64,000 nt of DNA from Vitis vinifera (GCF_030704535.1 NC_081806.1:5107001-5171000), one strand, 5' to 3'; counted from the stretch's first letter, positions 12,601 through 26,239 are shown. The notes: generated by a model from the letters alone, not told the origin. Numbers and translations: made by a program.

Positions 12601-15600
12601 GATGATTTTCATTCAACCTGTAGGCATGGTTTTCTGTGGATATTTTGTTTTATATCTGATTTTACACTCATTGTGGATAGGAAATGCCATAACTGCTTGC
12701 TTTTCATAAATTTTATGTGAACATTTAGAATCTAAATACTAAACCAATTGAGATCACCCTGCACAGCCCCACCACAAAATAATAAATCTTTCCTAGAAAA
12801 TCAGTAGATGGAATGTTTTTCCCATTTGGGATCTTATAAGCTCCAATAAACCCAAAAATAAAAAATAACATAAAAAATTTTAAAAATCAGAAATGAAAAA
12901 AAGAGTGATTTAAATATATTAGTAGTTCAAAAAGCTAAATTTTAGTTAAGAAAATGAAAAATTTTCATAGCCCAAAGTTTTACAAATTCATATCAGAACC
13001 TGCACCTAGAGAAAAAAATGGAAATGACAGATTTGAAGTGTGCGTTCAGTGATATTTCAAGTTGTTTGATGACCCTAGTTTCAAACTTGTGATTGATATT
13101 CGAGTAACATGGAAAACGGTTCAAGGGAATATACATCTAGGATAAAAGTGAAGACTATACTCCTGGTGTTGCTCATTAGACATTTTTCAGAATTCAAGAT
13201 CTAGCTTTTAGTTTATTGAGGAGATTATACATTGCCTCAGCAGTTGTCATGAACTGTTAGTGCGAATAATTTTTTCTGTTTTGTCATAGGTGGTGTCTTT
13301 GGTGTAGTATGGCATTAAAGAAAATAATTGGAAATAGCAAAATGGTGAAGAAAGTTTGCGTTTAGATAGTTTTCAGTGTAAATATACACCTTAATACAGT
13401 CACATCTAGATTCTCATACTTTACCCAGTGTTATTAAATGTGGTGCGTTTAACATATTAATTTCTTTAGTTGTATAATTGAATGATCTTGAAATGTGGTT
13501 TTACTCTTTGATAATATATTTTACTGGATCCTTATTTTTTGTCTTATTTCCCTATGTGTTTCTAGAATGAACTTGCTAATTGATTAAATTCATCACTTTT
13601 CTTTTGCATATTCAGGCAGCTAATATTGAAGCTGAAGTTTCTGGAATTAATGATAGTGAATTTCAATTGACAAAGCATGAACTGTCCAGCCTAGGGCGTG
13701 GAAAATATAGTGGTATGATTAATGTGCATTACTTCTGATCCTGAATATATATCCTTCCTTTTCTTTGTTTGCTTCATTTATTTTATCATTTTAAAATTTG
13801 TAAGCATGCCCCAATATGGAAAATGGAGCAAAAGATGTAAAAGATACGTTTTACATAAAACCATGTACTTACTAAGATTTTCCTCCTGTTTTAAGCTTTT
13901 AATGCAAGGTCTGTGTTCTTGTTTTATGAATGTTGCATCCATGCTTTGTGTAATACATAGTTTTCTAAGATTTATGCATAAATTTGAAATATCTAGTCCT
14001 CCTATTTCAGTTTCAATTAAGGCCAATGGTGAATCCTTTTTCATGACTTCTTGTTGTTTATCATTCCTTTGGCATTTTCTATTGCCAGGACTTAAGGTAT
14101 AAGCTTTAATTGCATATCCCAGTGACTGCTTGCAGATTGTGGTTACCTCTTAGAAAAACTGTGCTGCAGCACCATGCAGATTAAATATGGCTTTGTTTTG
14201 ATTCATTAGTGACTTGTTTATTTTGGTACATCTTTCTCCTGCTGAATATGACCAAGTGGATCACAACTTCATAAATTTTCCTTTTAAACCAAAAGCTTAA
14301 CCATATTCTTGTAGTGTTTAACTGCCCCTTGTTTACTCTACTGAAGCTTAAGAGTTAGTTATTTTTAAATTGAAGTTTCAATTACCAAAAGCAGAAAATT
14401 TTTATGTTCTTTGAGTGATTTGCACAGCTAATAACTGTATGGGTGCTTGTGATATTAAAATCACTCAACTTCCCATGATTGCCATGAATTTTCTGAATCA
14501 AGATTCTTAGATATGTTGGTAGATAATTTTTCTTTTTCTTTTTCTTTTCTTTTTTGTTTTGAAAATTTCATTCTGTGGATTCTCATTAAAAATTTTGTAA
14601 TTACTATTTTCTTTTTAGCATGCCTTCTTATTTTCTCTACATTTCATTTTGGTAGAGTGCAGCACAACTGAATCATCTGATGATATTGAGAAACAAGAGC
14701 TTGAGGAAGTGTCAGATGAGGAGGAAACCTCTTTCTTTGACACTAGAGAGGATTTTGCTGAACCCACAGTCAGTTGTGGGTCTATAACAGGAGTTGTAAA
14801 TTACATGGATAAGCAAATGAAACCTGAAATTCAACTTGATAATGCAGAGAAGATTCATACTGAGAATAGATTTTGTGAATCTAGATATCCACAAATTGAA
14901 AGGCGAAAGAAGCTTCCCGATCCAGTTGAGAAAGAGAAAGGGGTAAGTCTTTGGTCTATGATCAAAGACAATGTCGGAAAGGATCTCACACGAGTTTGTC
15001 TCCCTGTTTATTTTAATGAGCCAATATCATCCCTTCAGAAATGTTTTGAGGACTTGGAGTACTCTTATCTTTTGGATCGAGCATATGAATATGGAAAAGC
15101 GGTATGCATATCTTTATCTCTTACTCTCTCCCTTTGATATAGGTGTACTTGCATTGTTCTTTTTGGTTATTTCTCCTTATTATGCTACATGCTTGTCTAT
15201 AATAATACTATTTAAAACACAAGCACTTGTTCAATCTTTGTGGGATGTCTGAAGTTTCCCCAAATCTATATTGCAATGGTCTAATGCCTTTCTTTTCTGC
15301 ATCATTCATTCTATTCTTAATGTCCTTTTCCACCTGTGAAAAAGTAAAGATTTAGGTGAAAGAAATAGATTCAGTGTGGGTCCAAATGAGATTAGAACAC
15401 CAATAAAGATTGCGTGAATATGTGACTGCTATTAGAGAAAGTTCATCAGAGGCCTACTGCCTCAGCACACAAGGAAAAGTAATTTTAACTGTCATGAGTC
15501 TCTCTGCAATTAATAACATGTGAGTTGAAATTGTATAGAGTACTAATCCCTAACCCAATTAAGAATGTTGTACTTGTCAAACTGTATCATGTAAATTGCA

Positions 15601-17093
15601 GTTTTGAATTCTTCAAGTTCATTAATACATATGGTCCTAGCATTCAATTAATAAAAATTTGAAACTAGGACAGTAAGGTTGACATTTTTTTTTCCAGAGT
15701 TTATGTTTCAATGAGCATTTTCCAGATTAGCCTTCATTTACACTTTACATCAAATTTAGTAATGCTAAAATATTTTGTGATTGTTAAAGACGTTTACTGC
15801 TTTAACATCTTCATGAAATCTGACATTTTTCCCTCATTGGGCTTTCCTTTTTGTTTCTAGGGAAACAGTCTCCTAAGAGTTCTACATGTTGCAGCTTTTG
15901 CGGTTTCTGGATATGCGTCCTCTGAAGGTCGGCATTGCAAACCCTTCAACCCATTGTTAGGGGAAACTTATGAAGCTGATTTTCCTGATAAAGGAATTCG
16001 TTTTTTCTCTGAGAAGGTCCGTAGTTAAGGATGTTAGAACAGATCTATGATACTCGAATCTTTTAATTTCACCAACACACACATGTGGACATAGCATGAC
16101 ATGGGTATATGGTTATGAGATCCTTGTTGGATATTCCTATTTTTTTTTAGGTGTGAGTGTTTGATTTTTTCATTGATGTCCTTTTATTCTTTCAACTTTC
16201 TTAGTAATAATTACATTGGAGAAAAGAAAGAGTTGGCCAAAAAGTGAATTTTTATAAGAATATTTATGGATAAAAGGGGAAAGATGAGAGCTTTTGAGAA
16301 GGATATCTTCACTTCCAATGTATTTTTAATTGAATTTTCTTTTCTTATGCTGTATCCTAGTACCCATACCCTTTTTGAGATCCCTTTTAGCCGAGTCCCT
16401 TATCCTAAAATTTGAGTTGTGATGGACAGGACACTTAGACACATTCCCACATCTGACACTCGTACTTGAATCCATGCAACATAGGAACATACACAAGGAC
16501 AAATGTAGAAATTGGTGACAGGGAAGAAGTAATATTGTTAAATTTTAAGTGGGACCCATAAGAGACTGTGCAACCTTGAGAAAAGAAACTGTTACTGGGA
16601 TTTTTCAAAAAATAACATCAATAGTTTGCAATTACTGAGAAAATTGCAAGAGAAAAAAATGGATGAAAAGCATGACCTGCATTTGAAAATTTTCTCGAAT
16701 GACTCTTAAAGAGATAAAAAATGACAGTACTCATTTCCCTGCTTCATTGAATTAGGACATTCCAAGTTTTCGCAATACAATGTGGATATTTTGAATTTAT
16801 TTGAAGAAATTGGAACATAGATTTATGACTTATCATCCAAATTTAACCACTTTGGTTTTATGTTGAACAAGAACAATAGTAGTTAAATATTGAACTCTAA
16901 TTTCCTCCATTATCAAAGTAATGAAGGGTTCTAATTATGTGGCAAATAATTTCTGGAAAGAAATTTGTTGTCTGGTTAAACATTTGTAAGTCTGTGCTCT
17001 TCCAAAAGTGTAGACGAGAAAAGGAAGATGGGACATGCTGAAAATTTTCTGAATTTCATTCTATTATTCATCAAAAACACTTCACAATACTTT

Positions 17094-17131
<38 letters not shown>

Positions 17132-20100
17132 AAAGCCTGACTAAAACCTTGTTTGTTAAATAGAACCCTAAATATTTATTCTCAATGTCCACCTAGCAAA
17201 AAAATTAATGACTAAGAAAATTAGTTGCTGCAAAAATTATTGTGATCCCAGCCATACTAGTGTACGTCTTGAATAGACCTTTTCCCAAGATCTAAAGTTA
17301 CGTGAAATTGACAAGTTGGTAGAAGTTATAACCTTCCTTTGTCAGCTGCATCACTTCTCCACTTTTTGATTACTTATTCTCTTCTATCAATTAAGTCCTG
17401 AATTCCTTAGCAAGATTTATTTTTCTCTGATCATTGTCATTTCATCACCCCCTTTTTTTGTGTTGTTTATTGAAACAGGTTAGTCATCACCCAACACTCA
17501 TTGCCTGCCATTGTGAAGGTAAAGGGTGGAAATTCTGGGCTGACAGTAACCTACGAACAAAATTTTGGGGACGATCAATTCAGCTCGACCCTGTGGGAGT
17601 TTTGACCCTTGAGTTTGATGATGGTGAGGTTTTCAAATGGAGCAAGGTGTGTGCTGCTGCTATTGTGCTTGTGCAAGAAATATTGCTTGCTTGTGTGTTT
17701 TCATTTTTTGGATACCTGTTTTTTGAGGGGAAAAAAAAAAAAAAAATCTAAAATGTGTTTATATTGTCCTTAGGTCACGACCACCATTTATAATCTTATC
17801 CTTGGTAAAGTGTATTGTGATCACCATGGTACAATGCACATACAAGGTAATCACCAACATTCATGCAAACTCAAGTTCAAAGAGCAGGCTCTTCTTGACA
17901 GAAATCCTCACCAAGTAAGCATTCTACTTTGGAACCTCTCTGCATATGTATGTATCTGCATGCTGCATCACTCTATATTGTTATTATCCAATCTGTTCAA
18001 ATTTAGTGTTTTTTTAGGATTGTGACCAGAATCGTTTAAATGGAACCTACTTTCTATGCAGGTACATGGTTTTGTTGAGGATCTCACAGGGGAAAGGGCT
18101 GCTACCCTATTTGGGAAGTGGGATGACAGCATGTATTACGTTCTTGGAGACAGAACTGGCAAGCTGAAGGACTGTAATGGGTCCCCGGATGCCTCCTTGT
18201 TGTGGAAAAGGAATAGGGCACCTCCTTGTCTCACTCGGTACAACTTAACGTCATTTGCAATTACACTAAATGAGCTGACGTCAGGACTGCAGGTAGAGAT
18301 AATGTATTGAATCAATTTTTTTATGTGCATATTCATTTTCCTCTTATGCATATCTAATTGTCTTTTATAGCTCTGTCTGATCCCGGGTATTTGATCACGG
18401 ATTAAGGAGAAGCTCCCACCCACGGATTCAAGACTTAGACCAGATCAACGACATCTAGAGAATGGAGAATATGAAAAGGCAAATGCAGAAAAACTACGGT
18501 TAGAGAAGCGGCAGAGGATGGTATGAGTAGCTCCTCCTTTCCCTATTTCTTCAATCCATTTTATTCATGGCATCATTGTTTGATGATTTTATTATTTAAC
18601 CAAATTGGAGATTCTTGTGCCAAAAGCACAGCCATAACATAGTCACCACAGTTTTGATTGATGAATAAATGCTTCTTGGTACGAAGTGATGTGGATATCA
18701 GGCCAGGATTTCTTTATTGTTTCCTTCAGAATTTGCATCTAGTTGATTGAATTTGGATTTGCAATTGTGGTTTTCCTTCAGTCCTTGGAGGGCTATGTTG
18801 AGGATTTGGTTGTTACATAATCAGTTGTTCCTATCAACTTTGAATTGCTTCCCACAAAATGATTTAGAACACAAACGTTCCCCAAGATTTGGACATTGGA
18901 CTTGATGGTGGCGCACCATAAAGTTCCATACAACTTGCTTCATGGTAGAAACCTTACAAGATGCTATCTTTGAATATTTGTTTGTTATTCTAGAGGCGTG
19001 ACCATGTTTCTCTACATTTCCCATTTACTAGAGCAAAGCTGAGTTGGGTTCCTCCATGGCATGCATTCACCAAAGTCAATCTGAGTTCAGTTGCCCCATG
19101 CCATGCATTCATTGAGGATAAGTTGACTTGGGTTCCTTCATGGAACAGCATTAAATGTTTTAGATTTTGAAGTTTAGCAAAGGGATTAGAGGCAGATTAG
19201 GCTGAATCAATTTCCCTGTTTCTCTTTGGGGTTTGATGACGAAAGAATTTGAACAAGTTCCTCATTAGTATATTTTGAAGGACTGAAAGGAGGTCTTCTT
19301 GACTAGTCTAAGCCATCTTGCACCCCACTTTTAAATGGATTCCTCTTTGTATGGGATAGTTAAATTTTAGAATGGGTGCTAGGGGCACTTTTAGAAACAA
19401 TTGGGGATGCAGAATTATGGGAAACTCAGGACTGCAGGTGAAGGGAATTGTCCTATACCATTGAGTGGCACTGGATAGCAAATTGGTTTCTTGCAAGTTT
19501 GCACTGAAGGGAGAGAGAGAGAGTCAGAGCTGCTGGGTGAGACATCTCATTTAAATGGATTCTTTGATCTGTAAATGTAGAAATCCAATTATTTTTTAGG
19601 GGCACATCGGAGAGCTTTGAGATTTCTTGAGAACTTTCCTGTATGAAACAAGGGTTAAAAAACAAATTTCTTTATCGCATTTTCCTTTTTTTCACCTTCT
19701 ATTTGTGGTTGCTTGCTTTGTTGGATTCCAGTCCTTCATATCTTTCATGCTCGCTTTCAGGAAACTCTGTTTTCTATGTCTTTGTACATTTCAAATGTCT
19801 CCCCAATGTTTAAGAAAGTTAAAATTTTGTAGTGGTTTGAAAGTAAAACAGGAAACTTAATATAGTGCAAACATTCAAAACTGTGTTGGCATCATTTGTG
19901 TTCAAGTATCAGTGTTTATGGAATTTGAAATGCACAGAAAGGGACTATGTTGTAAGATTTCTTCATCTTTTTTAAAGATTTGCATCTTCAGTATCCTCTT
20001 TTGTTAAAATCTTCAATCCATAGATTTCCAATTGACAAAAAGAAGTTTATTTAGTTCTCTCTTTGGTTGTTATTTCCAGTTTCATCTCTCTCGTCACTTG

Positions 20101-20941
20101 GCTGAAAAAGGTTTCCTGGGTTTTGTATATTCTTTGCAACTCATTAAGTGTTAGGAATAGATATACAATAATATTCATTGTTGCATGTCAAGAAAGTTGG
20201 TTCATCAATTTCCCATTTTAGCACCTTGATTGGTGATGTTCCAGAAGGGGATGGATATTATCTTCCATGTAAGTTGTGACTTGTTTGGGGGGGGGGGGGG
20301 GGGACAAGAGGATGCCGCATATGCATGGCAAACAATCTTGAGCTTAATTGCAATGAGAGATTGCAGGACTGGCAAATGATTGCCTTCTTTCTGTTATGGT
20401 ACGGGCAGTTAATTGTTTGCATGGAAAGGGCGGCTGTTTGTAGTCTCCTTTCATCAAAAAGAAAAAAAAGGGCGACTGTTTTATGATGCACTTTGAGGAC
20501 CCAGTAAGAGGAAATGTGTAAATTCAGGATTTTGAGCTTTGGTTTTTGTTCTGAATTTTGGCTCTCTTGGGAGTGAACATTTATTTTAGGGTACCATGGC
20601 AATAGTGTTTCATCTTTGCTTTCTTCTGAATTCATCTAGATTCTTTTGGAGCATCTATGTTTAACTAAGGTTTTTTTTCCAGTCAGTTGTCAGTTATTAC
20701 TACTATTATTGTTGGTTTTGTTGCTGTGGTTACTGACATACTTCCTCTTGTACAGTCAAGGAAATTACAAGAAAATGGATGGAAACCAAAGTGGTTCGAG
20801 AGAGAAGGTGAAGATGGACCCTTTCGTTATATGGGCGGATACTGGGAAGCTCGGGACCAGGGAAAATGGGATGGGTGCCCAAATATATTCGGTGAATTCA
20901 CAGAAGACCTTGTTAATTCCTATGAAGGGTCTGGATTATAA
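9620..20941 (+). CDS. ORP2A: Oxysterol-binding protein-related protein (ORP2A-like), PH + ORD lipid-transfer protein, 10 coding exons
   Basis: Exons: 9620-10012, 11334-11693, 13616-13712, 14656-15101, 15861-16016, 17479-17646, 17774-17914, 18062-18292, 18407-18520, 20756-20941. The frame stays open across all joins and gives 763 aa. Residues ~53-178 form a PH domain ([22 protein letters not shown]), followed by a coiled-coil-prone stretch (~200-250), an acidic linker with an FFAT-like SFFDTRE (~309-315), then the OSBP-related domain (~378-740) with [19 protein letters not shown] and the fingerprint SEKVSHHP. In this family the ORD moves sterol or phosphoinositide between membranes while the PH and FFAT regions tether to membrane and ER VAP proteins. 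The start follows an in-frame TAG at 9611; a second ATG at 9635 (MHPLCC) matches the usual plant ORP start and may be the real one. All introns are GT-AG; the exon-9 acceptor is weak. The assignment to ORP2A rather than ORP1 rests on length and the YSKIRRPE style of the PH domain, from memory. Confidence 0.95.
17096..17130. repeat. (CT)n microsatellite in an ORP intron
   Basis: About 17 CT units inside the intron between ORP exons 5 and 6. Confidence 0.9.
18521..20755 (+). other. Large last intron of the ORP gene
   Basis: A 2.2-kb GT-AG intron separates the exon ending EKRQRM from the last exon (SRKLQENGW). It contains imperfect ~60-bp repeats around 19020-19150 sharing GTTGGGTTCCTCCATG-like segments, and a run of 17 G at 20287-20303. 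No coding domain is recognisable inside it. Confidence 0.8.
20287..20303. repeat. Run of 17 guanines in the last ORP intron
   Basis: An uninterrupted homopolymer of G. It can form G-quadruplex-like structure and is also prone to assembly length error. Confidence 0.85.
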
Positions 20942-21420
20942 CTCAGGTGCATACTTTTTTTCTGGAAAACCATGTTGACACCTCTAGAATACTTTTCCCC
21001 CCTTTTGCTACTTCCATTAGGTCAGGCAAGTTATGTGATCTGATGGTATGGGACATTGCAGGTAATCGAGGATGAATAAGAAACCTTCAGGACTGTCACA
21101 AAGTAAAGCTGTGCACAGAAGGCAGCCTGACTGGTTTCCAATTCTGCAAGTGAAGCCAGGGATTGTGGAACAAGGTTAACGAAATTGATCCTAAAGGACC
21201 TTTGAAAGCGAAGAGTTGAATCTTTTAGTTAGGGGATGATGGTAAAATTGCATTGTGACACTCTCCCTCTCCCTCTCCCTCCCCTCTCTCACCTCTCCAT
21301 TTGTTATAGGTCCTCCAACTATGGTATCCATTGGTTGGCCATTTATTTAGATCATTACTTGTATTTTCTTTCTTTCCCCCACCCACCTTTTCGTTGGAAA
21401 TAAATGAAAGAGATAAAAAA
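20942..21420 (+). other. ORP 3' untranslated region with possible UTR intron and poly(A) signal
   Basis: Five bases after the stop codon a CAG/GTGCAT donor occurs (GT at 20947), and a TTGCAG acceptor ends at 21061, so a ~115-bp intron in the 3' UTR is plausible. AATAAA lies at 21399-21404. A CT-rich tract precedes it (21260-21295). Transcript data would be needed to confirm the intron. Confidence 0.45.
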
Positions 21421-21489
21421 AAGGTTGTATTGCACCAACTGTCCAAACATGGAATTTCATTTTTTGGCATTTATGATACCCATAAGGTT

Positions 21490-22652
21490 GCAACTTGGGA
21501 GGGATGGTCTAATCCAATTTTTAACTCAAAACACTTGATCCAAGCTCGATCTAACATCATTTTTTTAAGTTCGGGCTGGTCGGTTAGATTTGAATTGATT
21601 GGGTTTTATAATTTAAAATTTATTTATAATATTTTAATTTTTTTATATATTATTATGAAAATTTAAATAGTAAATACAATAAAATTTTAAAATAGTAAGA
21701 AAAAAATAAACATAAATTTATAAATAAATATGTATATGTGATATTTTTCTTAAATTTATGTATATTTTTCTAGAAAGTATAGAAAAAACGAGTATTATTA
21801 TTATACGTTATAGATATTATAAAGATATAAAATTAAGTTTGGGTTAAGCTTGATTTGCTTGAATCTTGGTCAAAGTTCAATCCAAAATGAGTTTGGGTTA
21901 AAAAAATTTAACCAAAACTCAATCTGAATATTGAAAATAATTATGCAAGTTCATCCTAACATTAAGTCGGGTCAAACTGCTCAAGTTACAGCCTTAGACA
22001 CCCATATGCTATTTTGGGCCTATCATAGTGAGTGCGTGCTATTGTGAATGGCTTTTTGGGTGTAATTTTCACCAACATGCTTTGGGCTTGAATGCTATTT
22101 TGGGTCCATGGTTAATTGATTTAAGTTTCTCTCATTTTATTTTGGCAATAAAGGGGTTTAATATGAAGCTAATTCATATTGGAAAACTTAATGCTAAGTT
22201 TGGTTGGTTAGATTAGCGTGAGATAGGATAAAAGAGAAAATATTATATTTTATCACATCCTTGTTGATAAGATAAGATAAGTTATTTTATCCTATATTTA
22301 ACCAAATATAAAATAAGATAAATGATAAAATATATTATTCATTTTCTTTTTTATATCTTTATACATAATATATGTTAATTCTAAGCTAAGATATAAGATG
22401 TATATATCCTATGCATCATAAGTTCATTTATTTTTATCAAAATTTTATATTATTTATTTTGTAAAATAAATTTTTGGTTAATTTTTTTAAAATATTTATA
22501 AATATATTTTAAAATATTATTAATATATATTATTTTTATATATTGAACAAGCTTATATAATTTTTTTTATTTATACATTTTAAATATTTTAATTATAAAT
22601 ATTGATGAATGTAAGAGAAATTTCATTTTCTTAAATAGCAAATTTATAATGT

Positions 22653-22688
<36 letters not shown>

Positions 22689-25200
22689 ATTTATTTATTT
22701 TATAAAGTAAATGTAAATAAAACATAACATATCCTATTTAATATGTTATCTTAAAATATTATATCCATTAGATTTAATATATAAGAATATAAATTTTTAT
22801 TGTAAATCATATCATATATATTTTTTATCAAATAAATTATAATATTTTATAATATGTATATCTTATTTTATGAAATATAAGTATGGGAGTTTGTGATTCG
22901 AATAGCTCATGGCATGGCTTCTTCGGTGCGCGCTCAGTTGCTTGAATCAAAGTGAATTGTCCCACGCTAGCACTTCCGCGTCATAACTCCACCAAAGGTG
23001 CTCATGGGAAAAGCGTCCGTTAATAACGTGGATTGCGCGTCTTCCAAAGAGCACTTCTTGAAGGCTTAGAAGTATTCTCAGGGCTCAAAAATTGAAATGG
23101 CATATCCAAGGTGTTTTGAAGTTATTTTGAGTGATGGATTAGTTTGGTCATCCTTGATCCGGCTTGATGATGATTAGTTGGTTCATAAAACCATAACGGG
23201 CCGGCGTATTCTAAGTGGTTGGATTGTGTCCTAAGTCCTAACCTTACCTAAATAATCTTAAGTTTTGGTTCAAGCCGAGGTTTGTGGGTTGTGGCCATTA
23301 AAATATACATTTAAGGTCACTTTTAAATCAATTATTTAAAATGGTCTCTCTCTTTGCCATGTTCCTCTTTTTGTTATTTTTTTATTTTTGAAAAACTTGT
23401 TAGATGCCCCATTTAAAAACTGCAATTTCGGTACAAATTTAGAAACCATACTTTGAAATTTTGGTTTGAGTAAACATTTATAAATAACATTTTGAAAATG
23501 TTGTTTCAAATCAATTTAAAGGAAAAAAAAAATGGTTGGTTTGAACAATAGTTTCATACCAATAACTTACATATTGTTTGTTTGAAGTATCAATTTGATT
23601 CAAAATTCTATAATATTTATGTTCTATTTTCTTTAGGGACAATTATGATTTAGGATAGGCAAAACTGATAATGGATTTAAAGTCTGCATATTTAGTATAA
23701 TTATTATTAAAGATATAAAATATGAAAGATAAAAATACCCTTAAAGAAAATTAAGGAAAATGAGAAAAGAGTTTTCCGTAAATTGCTTGTGGGTATTCAC
23801 AAAATTGGACATACTTTTTGATTGAGTGTTTGATAAATCAGTTTATTGACATAATATGACTTAATTATCAAATATAATAATTATGTTTGATTAAGTAATT
23901 TAATATTACAATATAAAATTTAAAATAACTTTAACAAATTAACTTAATGATATAAGTACAGTTTAACTTAAAATTATATTGAGTTATTAAATAGTGAGTA
24001 TTAAGTTTCATCAAATATATTTGTAACGTTAGAATTTAAGTTTTCCAATAAAAAATGATATTCTTCTATTGATTCTCACATTTAATAACTTATTAAAATC
24101 ATACAATCCATTCTCTTGATATTACCTTTTTGTTGGATTGAATCCAAAATCTTCTTTGATAAGGTTTCGGAACTAGGATAATTCTAAGATGTTTATGCAT
24201 TGAAGGTAGCTTGAAAATTTGAGGTTTAAAATGTATTAATCGATGAATCTGAGGTGGATCTAGATGCTCAAACTAGGTAAACCTTTTGCATCAATTTCGT
24301 TTTCATAGTGAATTAATTTCAAACCTCGGGTTTGTGATATATTTATTTATTTTATTTTTATCTTTTTATATTTCTATATTGTATTGTGTGTTTTTGCCTA
24401 TTATCTTCGTCTTTTTCAATTTCATTTAATTTCTATTACTTATAAAGATAATTTGAGTAGATCATGTGTTCATTTGATCCCATCATCTTGTTAATTGAAT
24501 TTTGATTTGGTTTGGAGAGTTGGAAGTTATTTTTTTGCATGCCAATTGGATAATGAAGTGGGAATCGACTTGAGTGTTTAATCATTCATTCGTATGCAAG
24601 CAAGTAAAAGTGCTTAAGGGATTCTTTTTGAGTAGAACGAGTAGAACATGGCTTGGGCCTTGAAAAGCACCTTTAGAAGTTGAGAATAATGGTCCCTCGT
24701 TTCAAGAGAAATTTAAATGGGCCTTGGGCCCAGTATGTCAAACTCAAGACAAGGACCATGGCCACCCCTAAGCCCTTGCACTGGGCTACCTTGTATTGAT
24801 GGACCATTGGGTTTCTGATTCTTGTCCTTGACACTGTTTATTCCTAATCAAGTTATTCTTAAGAATCACAAAGATAATAGAAAGGGAAAAAACAATCACT
24901 AATTTGCAAAAATTGACCCCTTCAAGAAAAAAAATTGATACATGACCCTCAGTTGATAAAAGTTTGTGGAAAAGAATGATATATTTTTTTTCATTACATT
25001 TTTTTATAAAATGAAATAATATTTATAATATACAATCCAACAAAATTAGGAAACTAAATTATACAAAGAAAGTTGATTAATTCTTAGAAATCCTTTTTAA
25101 AAAAAAAATAAAAGAGGAAATATAGGATGGATTATACATTTCTTAATGTTTTCAATCAAATCTAAAAAATTAAGGAGATTAATTTTGACATCTTCAATCA
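21490..25200. other. AT-rich intergenic repeats
   Basis: 21490-21990 shows inverted GGGTTAAG/TTAACC-type words around an AT core, suggesting a degraded fold-back element. 22190-22880 is extremely AT-rich with repeated AAGATAAGATAA / TTATTTTATCC words. 22900-24900 has no identifiable gene. No clear termini or target duplications could be assigned. Confidence 0.5.
22658..22683. repeat. (AT)n microsatellite
   Basis: About 13 TA units within an AT-rich, fold-back-prone region (22190-22880). Confidence 0.85.
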
Positions 25201-25204
25201 AATC

Positions 25205-25425
25205 AGTTAACACTTCCTCTTAAGTTGGTGAGTAGATATTTTCCATTTTTATTTTATTAATTATTTTGTGAAATGATCCACTCGGTGCAACCTTTGTTAG
25301 AATATCAAGTAGTTCATTTGGAGTACAAAATAAGTCCACTATTTAGCTTTTATTTGATAAAATTTCAACCCATTAATTTTAACGTGTTTTGTACGATTAT
25401 GTTAAACTAGGTTGTGATCAACATT
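25205..25425 (-). mobile_element. Copia retrotransposon remnant, C-terminal RNase H end of pol
   Basis: Read on the minus strand, degraded frames show HNRTKHVKI near 25400, DILTKVAPSGSFH near 25290 and KMENIYSPT near 25220, matching the end of Ty1/Copia RNase H (HDRTKHIEID ... LADILTK ... LGMxNIYSP). Stops and frameshifts break it. The following ~350 bp (24840-25200) may be its LTR but I could not delimit it. Confidence 0.7.
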
Positions 25426-26235
25426 CTCCATCATCAACTAGTGATGGTTCTTCTTTTCCAATCTCTGGATCAGCCTTTGCCACTGCAACAAATCCTCTAT
25501 TCCTTCTTTACAAACCAGTTCCTGATACTCATGGTAATGTTCACCCTATGTTAATCTAAGAAAGGGGAATTTAAGGCTAAGGTCTATTTGAATCCTGACT
25601 TTACTATTGTGGAGCATATCACTATGCAGGAAACTTTACAAAGTGATTATTAGAAGGCTACCATGGAACAAGAGTGTACTAGCTTGATTTAAATCAAGAC
25701 CTGGTCTCTAGTTCCAAAACCAATTGATAAAAGGATAGTTGATTGCAAATCGGTGTTCAAGATCAAAAGGAATCCTGTTGGGGCTGTCTCATGGTACAAG
25801 GCATGTTTGGTGGCTAAAGGTTATCACAAATCGCCTAGTTTTGATTTCATTGAGACCTTCATTCCAATGGTTAATTAAACCTACAACAATTCATGTGGTG
25901 CTAAAATAGCTTTTGCTAAAGGTTGGGAGATTGACAGTTGGATCGATGTGAATAATGCATTCTTGAATGGGATTCCCTAAGAAACTGTATTTATAAATCA
26001 ACCTCTAGGGTTTGAACAACGTGATCAATAGAGACCTTTGGTATGCAAACTACATAAAGCTTTACATGGTGTTTGACAAGCTCAGATCATCATTGCAACT
26101 TGGTCTTATCTCATCTTAGGTCGATCATTATCTTTTTCTCAAGTTTTCTGCTGACTCCATTATATGTTCATATAGATGATACACTAATCACTGGTAGCAA
26201 TCCTATAAAGATTCAATGCATTATTACCCTGTTGG
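25425..26235 (+). mobile_element. Copia retrotransposon remnant, reverse transcriptase
   Basis: Plus-strand frames with several stops carry Ty1/Copia RT landmarks: WSLVPKP (~25702), VFKIKRNPVG and YKACLVAKGY (25757-25830), NNAFLNGIP (~25953), LVCKLHKALHG (~26040) and YVHIDDTLITGS (~26164-26200). The region between the last two blocks is shortened. It abuts an oppositely oriented Copia end on its left. Non-functional. Confidence 0.85.
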
Positions 26236-26239
26236 AAGG

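Noticed and set aside
13722-14102. 126-aa open frame between ORP exons 3 and 4
   Set aside because: It lies in an intron, is rich in Phe/Leu/Ser/Cys as expected for AT-rich noncoding DNA, and does not fit the ORP family.
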